Below are positions 5,127 to 5,598 of a stretch of DNA of 5,598 nt, piece after piece. How positions within the stretch are numbered: the stretch's first letter is position 1; each line of letters starts with the position of its first letter. This DNA is from an uncultured Desulfobacterales bacterium (GTDB lineage Bacteria; Desulfobacterota; Desulfobacteria; Desulfobacterales; JAFDCJ01): NCBI GenBank assembly GCA_945787595.1, contig CALZJV010000657.1, positions 1 through 5,598 on the forward strand, written 5' to 3'. Position numbers and translations under genes: made by a program. Below the pieces are notes generated by a model. The model was not told where the DNA came from and searched no databases. It saw only the letters and a program-made list of their open reading frames with translations.

Positions 5127-5267
5127 GGAGCAACATCTGAATCGCCCAGGAGTATTTGCTCCTTTAGATTAAGCGAGGTGTTTCAAGGGGCACTCTTTAA
5201 TCGGCCATGGAAATGACCAGCGCGGAATACCGGTCTGGCCGTTGTCGTGTTGGTCAATATTTTTGAC
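5127..5267 (+). promoter_or_regulatory. Leader region of the QueG-like gene with several small palindromes
   Basis: GGAGCAA (5127-5133) can pair with TTGCTCC (5156-5162). AGGAG (5148-5152) can pair with CTCCT (5159-5163) in competition. GTCAA-TATTT-TTGAC (5253-5267) is a short palindrome that could be an operator. A -35-like TTGACT (5263-5268) lacks a convincing -10. No coding frame is credible in 5097-5307. Regulatory meaning is speculative. Confidence 0.2.
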
Positions 5268-5307
5268 TGGCAAACAGTCCATGTCATCATCAAAATGGAG
5301 GTAAGCG

Positions 5308-5598
5308 ATGAAAGTAACAAATGAAATTATTATGAAATACCTCAAGGTCGAAGGGGTCGTACACGCGGGCATTGCCACACCGGAAACATTGGCAGGCGGA
5401 CCTCCTTCTACCGATTTATCCTACGTCATGCCGAGTGCAAAATCCGCGATCGTGTTCGCCTTGCCTTTAAATCTGGATGCCATCCCGGACTACCTGGGAA
5501 AAAAAGACCGGCTAACCTATGAAACCAATTACATCCGGGTGTCGTCCCTGGGCGACGGCATCGCCGTAAAGCTGGCCAATTTTCTGAAAGTCCAAGGC
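5308..5598 (+). CDS. QueG-like 4Fe-4S protein, N-terminal part (runs off the window)
   Basis: An open frame of 97 codons starts at ATG 5308 behind GGAGGT (5297-5302, five-base spacing) and is still open at the window end. The N-terminal region (EIIMKYLKVEGVVHAGIATPETL, then GPPSTDLSYVMPSAKSAIVFALPLN) resembles the N-terminal domain of epoxyqueuosine reductase-like iron-sulfur proteins, in which the 4Fe-4S cluster cysteines follow later. Those cysteines lie beyond the window, so the assignment rests on the N-terminal pattern alone. True QueG reduces epoxyqueuosine in tRNA to queuosine. Many relatives in anaerobes are paralogues of unknown reaction, so no gene symbol is given. No signal peptide; presumably cytoplasmic. 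It is separated from the hydrolase cluster by the hairpins at 5035-5096 and is probably its own transcription unit. Confidence 0.6.
   Translation, partial: MKVTNEIIMKYLKVEGVVHAGIATPETLAGGPPSTDLSYVMPSAKSAIVFALPLNLDAIPDYLGKKDRLTYETNYIRVSSLGDGIAVKLANFLKVQG

Overview
The window looks like a piece of a Gram-negative, probably deltaproteobacterial (Desulfobacterales-like) chromosome. This is an inference from several things: the TatA type (MF-x-IGMPxLI...IIF-x-AGKLPEIG), a QueG-like iron-sulfur protein, a MalT-type LuxR regulator, Sec signal peptides, and intergenic DNA made of short pyrimidine-rich tandem repeats of a kind I recall from such genomes. No marker gene fixes the taxonomy. The region reads as an accessory or decaying neighbourhood: several units are broken or leftover, mixed with apparently intact genes.

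Layout. Bases 1-968 (+) hold the C-terminal part of a MalT/LuxR-type regulator, interrupted by one in-frame TGA at 411-413. Facing it on the minus strand is an AT-rich two-gene toxin-antitoxin operon, DUF433 antitoxin (1382-1708) then DUF5615 PIN-like toxin (1015-1371). A gene-poor stretch of about 920 bases follows (1709-2631). It has a possible antitoxin operator, a small coding-like remnant, a block of five different short tandem repeats, a 109-base nested inverted repeat and a smaller hairpin. Bases 2632-3195 encode a secreted protein of unrecognised family with about 19-residue beta-solenoid-like repeats and a Gly/Glu linker.

From 3398 there is a compact plus-strand cluster. It has a small ORF with a half-recognisable N-terminus, then a tatA-like gene with two in-frame TGA codons where glycine is expected, then (overlapping by ATGA) an exported alpha/beta-hydrolase with an Asp nucleophile. 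In-frame directly after its stop is the orphan C-terminal tail of a second, diverged hydrolase (4880-5026). Two hairpins (5035-5096) probably end that transcript. The window closes with the start of a QueG-like 4Fe-4S protein (5308 to the edge).

The genes do not form one pathway. The points most worth a second look are the doubly UGA-interrupted tatA (decay versus recoding), the nested inverted repeat upstream of the repeat protein, the repeat protein itself, and the hydrolase tail remnant. I did not find convincing evidence of a complete new system.
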